From Actinomycetes bacterium (GTDB lineage: Bacteria; Actinomycetota; Actinomycetes; Mycobacteriales; Mycobacteriaceae), in contig JAHZJY010000366.1 of assembly GCA_022600695.1 (NCBI GenBank), positions 1 to 16,802 of the forward strand: a stretch of DNA of 16,802 nucleotides, given 5' to 3'. This document shows, one piece after another, positions 13,952-16,802 of this stretch. Below the pieces are notes generated by a model. The model was given only the letters and a program-made list of their open reading frames with translations. It was not told the origin of the DNA and ran no database searches. Every line of letters begins with the position of its first letter. The stretch's first letter is position 1. Made by a program: the position numbers and the translations under genes.

Positions 13952-16324
13952 GTGCGAGTCGACGGACGCGAGGTCACCGTTTCGGGAGACCTGCTGCAAC
14001 CGCTGACCCGTCGCACCACCGATATCGTCCGCCTTGCGCTGTCCGGGGCGTTTCTGGCCGTCGTCGTCTTCAGCTCGATCATCACCCGCAGCGACTGGGT
14101 CGGACTGGAAACGTCCGTCTCGCGCATCGTCGGCGTGCTGACGCCCACCCAGTCCAACCTGGTCTACCTTGCCTACGGCATCGCGATCGTCGCACTACCG
14201 TTCGTGATCCTGATCGGGCTGATCGCCGGCCGGCAGTGGAAGCTGCTGGGCGCCTACGCGGCGGCCGGTTTCATCGCGCTGCTCTCGCTGTCCATCACCG
14301 GGGAGGGCATCGCCGCGCCGCGCTGGCACCTGGACCTCACCGAGCGGCTGTCGACGGTGCTGTCCCAATTCCTCGACGACCCCCGCTGGATCGCCATGCT
14401 CGCGGCCGTCCTGACGGTGTCCGGCCCGTGGCTACCGGCCCGGTGGCGCCGCTGGTGGTGGGGTCTGCTGCTGGCCTTCGTTCCGATCCACCTGATCGTC
14501 AGCGCGGTGGTTCCGGCCCGGACCTTGCTCGGCCTGGCAGTCGGATGGTTCGTCGGGGCGCTGGTGGTGCTGGTGGTGGGCACCCCGGCGCTGGAGGTCC
14601 CACTCGACGGTGCGATCCGGGCGCTGGCCCGCCGCGGGTTCGTCACCGATGCCCTGACGGTGATTCGCCCCGCCGGGCGGGGACCGCTGGAGCTCTCGGC
14701 CACCGACCAGTCCGGCCGGGACGGCATTCTCGAACTGTACGGCCCCAACCAGCGCAGCGGCGGAGCACTGCGGCAGTTCTGGCGCTGGCTTGTCCTGCGG
14801 GACAAGGAGACCGCGCCGCTTCAGATGTCACTGCACCGGGCCGTGGAACATCGCGCCCTGATGGTGATCGCGGTGGGCGAACTCGGTGTCGCCAACACCA
14901 CCACGCTCAGCGTGGCCGCCCTGGACCGCGGCTGGACGCTGTTCGGGCACACCCCGCCGCGCGGAACCTCGCTGGACCGCCTCACCGACGGGGACGCGGC
15001 TGCTGCCGTCTGGGAATCCCTCGGCGTGTTGCACCGGCATCAGATCGCGCACGGGGATCTGCGACCCGGCGAGATCACCGTCGACGCCGGGACAGCCCTG
15101 TTCGGCGGCTTCGGCAATTCCGAGTACGGCGCCTCCGACGAACAGTTGCAGTCCGATATCGCCCAACTGCTGGCCACCACGGCGGACCGGTTCGGCCCCA
15201 AACCGGCGGTGCGAGCCGCCATCGAGACCCTCGGCACCGACCCGGTGCTCGACGCCTCACGCCGGCTGACCCGATCGGCGATGCCCGCCCGTATCCGCAA
15301 CAGCCTGTCCGATGCCAAGGCGGTGATGGCCGCCACCCGGGACGAGGTGAAACTGCAGACCGGCGCCGCGGCGATCCAGACCGAGACCATCACCCGGTTC
15401 ACCCGCAAACAGGTCATTCAGCTGGTCCTGCTGGTCGCCCTGGTCTACGTCGCCTACCCGTTCATCAGCACCGTCCCGGCCTTCGTCAGCGAGTTGCGTA
15501 ACGCCAACTGGTGGTGGGCGCTGCTCGGGCTCGTGGTGTCGGCATCGACGTACATCGGCGCGGCGGCGGGTCTGTGGGCGTGCGCCAACGAGGTGGTCTC
15601 GTTCCGGAACCTGGTGATCATGCAGTTCGCGAACACCTTCGCCGCCACCACGACTCCGGCCGGGGTGGGCGGACTGGCATTGAGCACCCGATTCCTGCAG
15701 AAGTCCGGGCTGGGCGCGGTCCGGGCGACGGCCGCGGTGGCCGTGCAGCAGGCCGTCCAGGTGATCACCCACCTGGCGCTGCTGGTCCTCTTCAGCGTCG
15801 CCGCCGGGGCGTCGGCCGACCTGTCGCACTTCGTGCCGAAAGTGACCCTGCTCTACCTGATCGGCGGCCTGACCCTTGGCGCGGTGGGAACCTTCCTGTT
15901 CGTGCCGAAACTGCGGCGCTGGCTCGAAACCGCGGTGCGGCCCAAGATCAACGAGGTCGGCGGTGACCTGGTCGAACTGGTGCGGGAGCCGAAGCGGTTC
16001 GCGATCATCGTGTTGGGCAGTGCGACAACCACTCTCGGGATGGCTTTCACACTCTGGTGCAGTATCGGGGCATTCGGTGGTGGAACCACCTTCGTGACGG
16101 TCACAGTGGTGACGATGGTCGGCGGAACGCTGGCGGCCGCAGCGCCCACGCCCGGCGGGGTCGGCGCGGTGGAAGCCGCTCTCATCGGCGGACTGGCCGC
16201 GTTCGGGGTTCCCACCGCCATCGCCGTGCCCTCCGTGCTGCTCTACCGGGTGCTCACCGTGTGGCTGCCGGTGTTCGCGGGCTGGCCCATCATGCGCTGG
16301 CTCACCGCGAAAGACATGATCTAG
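13952..16324 (+). CDS. Polytopic membrane protein: TM module, degenerate kinase-like domain, C-terminal LPG-synthase TM (UPF0104) module
   Basis: The 790-residue product starts at a GTG. Residues about 26-215 hold some six hydrophobic helices. Residues about 235-440 form a cytoplasmic kinase-like domain with the catalytic-loop motif HGDLRPGEI (H367, D369). From about 484 a run of hydrophobic helices continues to the end and contains FANTFAATTTPAGVGGLALS and AAAPTPGGVGAVEAALIGG, hallmarks of the lysylphosphatidylglycerol synthase transmembrane family (UPF0104, flippase-like). The kinase-like part looks inactive: E261 stands where the ATP-binding Lys is expected, E374 replaces the Asn five after D369, and the DFG-like site reads GFG (G386). 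The protein probably handles a lipid or lipid-linked substrate in the plasma membrane, with the middle domain as a sensor or nucleotide-binding relic. The SDR gene 23 nt downstream may be co-transcribed. Confidence 0.85.
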   Translation: MRVDGREVTVSGDLLQPLTRRTTDIVRLALSGAFLAVVVFSSIITRSDWVGLETSVSRIVGVLTPTQSNLVYLAYGIAIVALPFVILIGLIAGRQWKLLGAYAAAGFIALLSLSITGEGIAAPRWHLDLTERLSTVLSQFLDDPRWIAMLAAVLTVSGPWLPARWRRWWWGLLLAFVPIHLIVSAVVPARTLLGLAVGWFVGALVVLVVGTPALEVPLDGAIRALARRGFVTDALTVIRPAGRGPLELSATDQSGRDGILELYGPNQRSGGALRQFWRWLVLRDKETAPLQMSLHRAVEHRALMVIAVGELGVANTTTLSVAALDRGWTLFGHTPPRGTSLDRLTDGDAAAAVWESLGVLHRHQIAHGDLRPGEITVDAGTALFGGFGNSEYGASDEQLQSDIAQLLATTADRFGPKPAVRAAIETLGTDPVLDASRRLTRSAMPARIRNSLSDAKAVMAATRDEVKLQTGAAAIQTETITRFTRKQVIQLVLLVALVYVAYPFISTVPAFVSELRNANWWWALLGLVVSASTYIGAAAGLWACANEVVSFRNLVIMQFANTFAATTTPAGVGGLALSTRFLQKSGLGAVRATAAVAVQQAVQVITHLALLVLFSVAAGASADLSHFVPKVTLLYLIGGLTLGAVGTFLFVPKLRRWLETAVRPKINEVGGDLVELVREPKRFAIIVLGSATTTLGMAFTLWCSIGAFGGGTTFVTVTVVTMVGGTLAAAAPTPGGVGAVEAALIGGLAAFGVPTAIAVPSVLLYRVLTVWLPVFAGWPIMRWLTAKDMI

Positions 16325-16347
16325 CCCGGACCGCGAAGGGACCCCCG

Positions 16348-16802
16348 ATGAACCAGTGGCATGACCTCACCGGGCACGTCGCCCTGGTGACCGGCGGTAA
16401 CAGCGGAATCGGGCTCGGAATGGCCCGCGGGCTGCACCGCGCCGGCGCGGCAGTGGCCATCTGGGGCACCAACGTCGCCAACAACGATGCGGCGGTGGCC
16501 GAACTTGCCGCCGACGGCTCCGACGCTGCGGTCGCCGCCTTCCGGGTCGACGTCAGCGACGAGGACGCCGTCACGGCGGGAGTTTCGCAAACGCTGGAGA
16601 GGTTCGGCCAGATCGACTCATGCTTCGCCAACGCCGGGGTGCCCGGACGCCCGTCGCCGATCGACACCATGTCGACCGATGACTGGCGGCGGGTGATGTC
16701 GGTGAACCTCGACGGGCAGTTCTTCACCGTGCGCGCGGTCGCCGGTCACATGAAAGAGCGCCGGACCGGGTCCATCGTCTTCACCAGCAGCGTGTCGATG
16801 AC
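16348..16802 (+). CDS. Short-chain dehydrogenase/reductase, partial
   Basis: The frame opens at the ATG at 16348, with GAAGGGA about 7 nt upstream as ribosome binding site, and runs off the window after 151 codons. The cofactor motif TGGNSGIG is at 15-22, ANAG is at 94-97, DVSD (68-71) contributes to the adenine pocket, and the end reads SIVFTSSVSM, which includes the catalytic-Ser strand. The Tyr-Lys pair must lie outside the window. It is a classical SDR, but too little is present to suggest a substrate. It lies 23 nt after the stop of the membrane-protein gene on the same strand and so may share its mRNA. Confidence 0.92.
   Translation, partial: MNQWHDLTGHVALVTGGNSGIGLGMARGLHRAGAAVAIWGTNVANNDAAVAELAADGSDAAVAAFRVDVSDEDAVTAGVSQTLERFGQIDSCFANAGVPGRPSPIDTMSTDDWRRVMSVNLDGQFFTVRAVAGHMKERRTGSIVFTSSVSM

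Noticed and set aside
13633..15501. Long plus-strand open frame (622 codons)
   Set aside because: It overlaps the 790-residue membrane protein and the repeat protein in another frame, encodes Arg/Pro-rich sequence with no domain, and is the usual GC-rich shadow.

Overview
The window is dense, high-GC actinobacterial DNA that reads as a Mycobacterium/Mycolicibacterium chromosome. The genus call rests on lineage-typical gene types: a three-module OtsB1-type trehalose protein next to a tandem universal stress protein (the Rv2005c/Rv2006 arrangement of M. tuberculosis), an Acg/Rv3131-like nitroreductase, orphan Mce-associated membrane proteins, small secreted Cys-containing proteins, GTG starts, leaderless-looking promoters and a 53-bp MIRU-like tandem repeat. 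All family names are from reading the sequence and memory; no search was run.

Left part (1-6542): a putative dormancy/redox block. A partial FAD oxidoreductase (minus) lies downstream of a tandem-domain universal stress protein (minus), separated by three perfect 53-bp repeats. Divergent from the stress protein is a 1342-residue fusion of beta-phosphoglucomutase, trehalose-6-phosphate phosphatase and GH65 phosphorylase, which could take trehalose-6-phosphate to glucose plus glucose-6-phosphate in one polypeptide. Converging on it, with a 32-bp tail overlap, is an Acg-like nitroreductase that appears to have lost about 65-75 internal residues. DosR-box-like sequences sit upstream of the stress protein and of the nitroreductase.

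Middle part (6638-12361): an envelope/lipid block. Two Mce-associated membrane proteins (minus, 4-bp overlap) stand near a third on the plus strand. The third is followed after 2 nt by an acetoacetyl-CoA synthetase, which overlaps an SDR by 8 bp, suggesting one operon. Two small secreted proteins lie between the two Mce-associated groups.

Right part (12378-16802): a third small secreted Cys-containing protein, a single-pass membrane protein divergent from it, a Pro-rich secreted protein with an in-frame 24-bp tandem repeat, a 790-residue membrane protein with a degenerate kinase-like domain between two membrane modules (C-terminal LPG-synthase/UPF0104 type), and a second SDR cut by the window end.

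There is no gene-free stretch above 300 bases; the longest is 591-767, filled by the 53-bp repeats. No tRNA, rRNA, insertion sequence, integrase or CRISPR array was seen.
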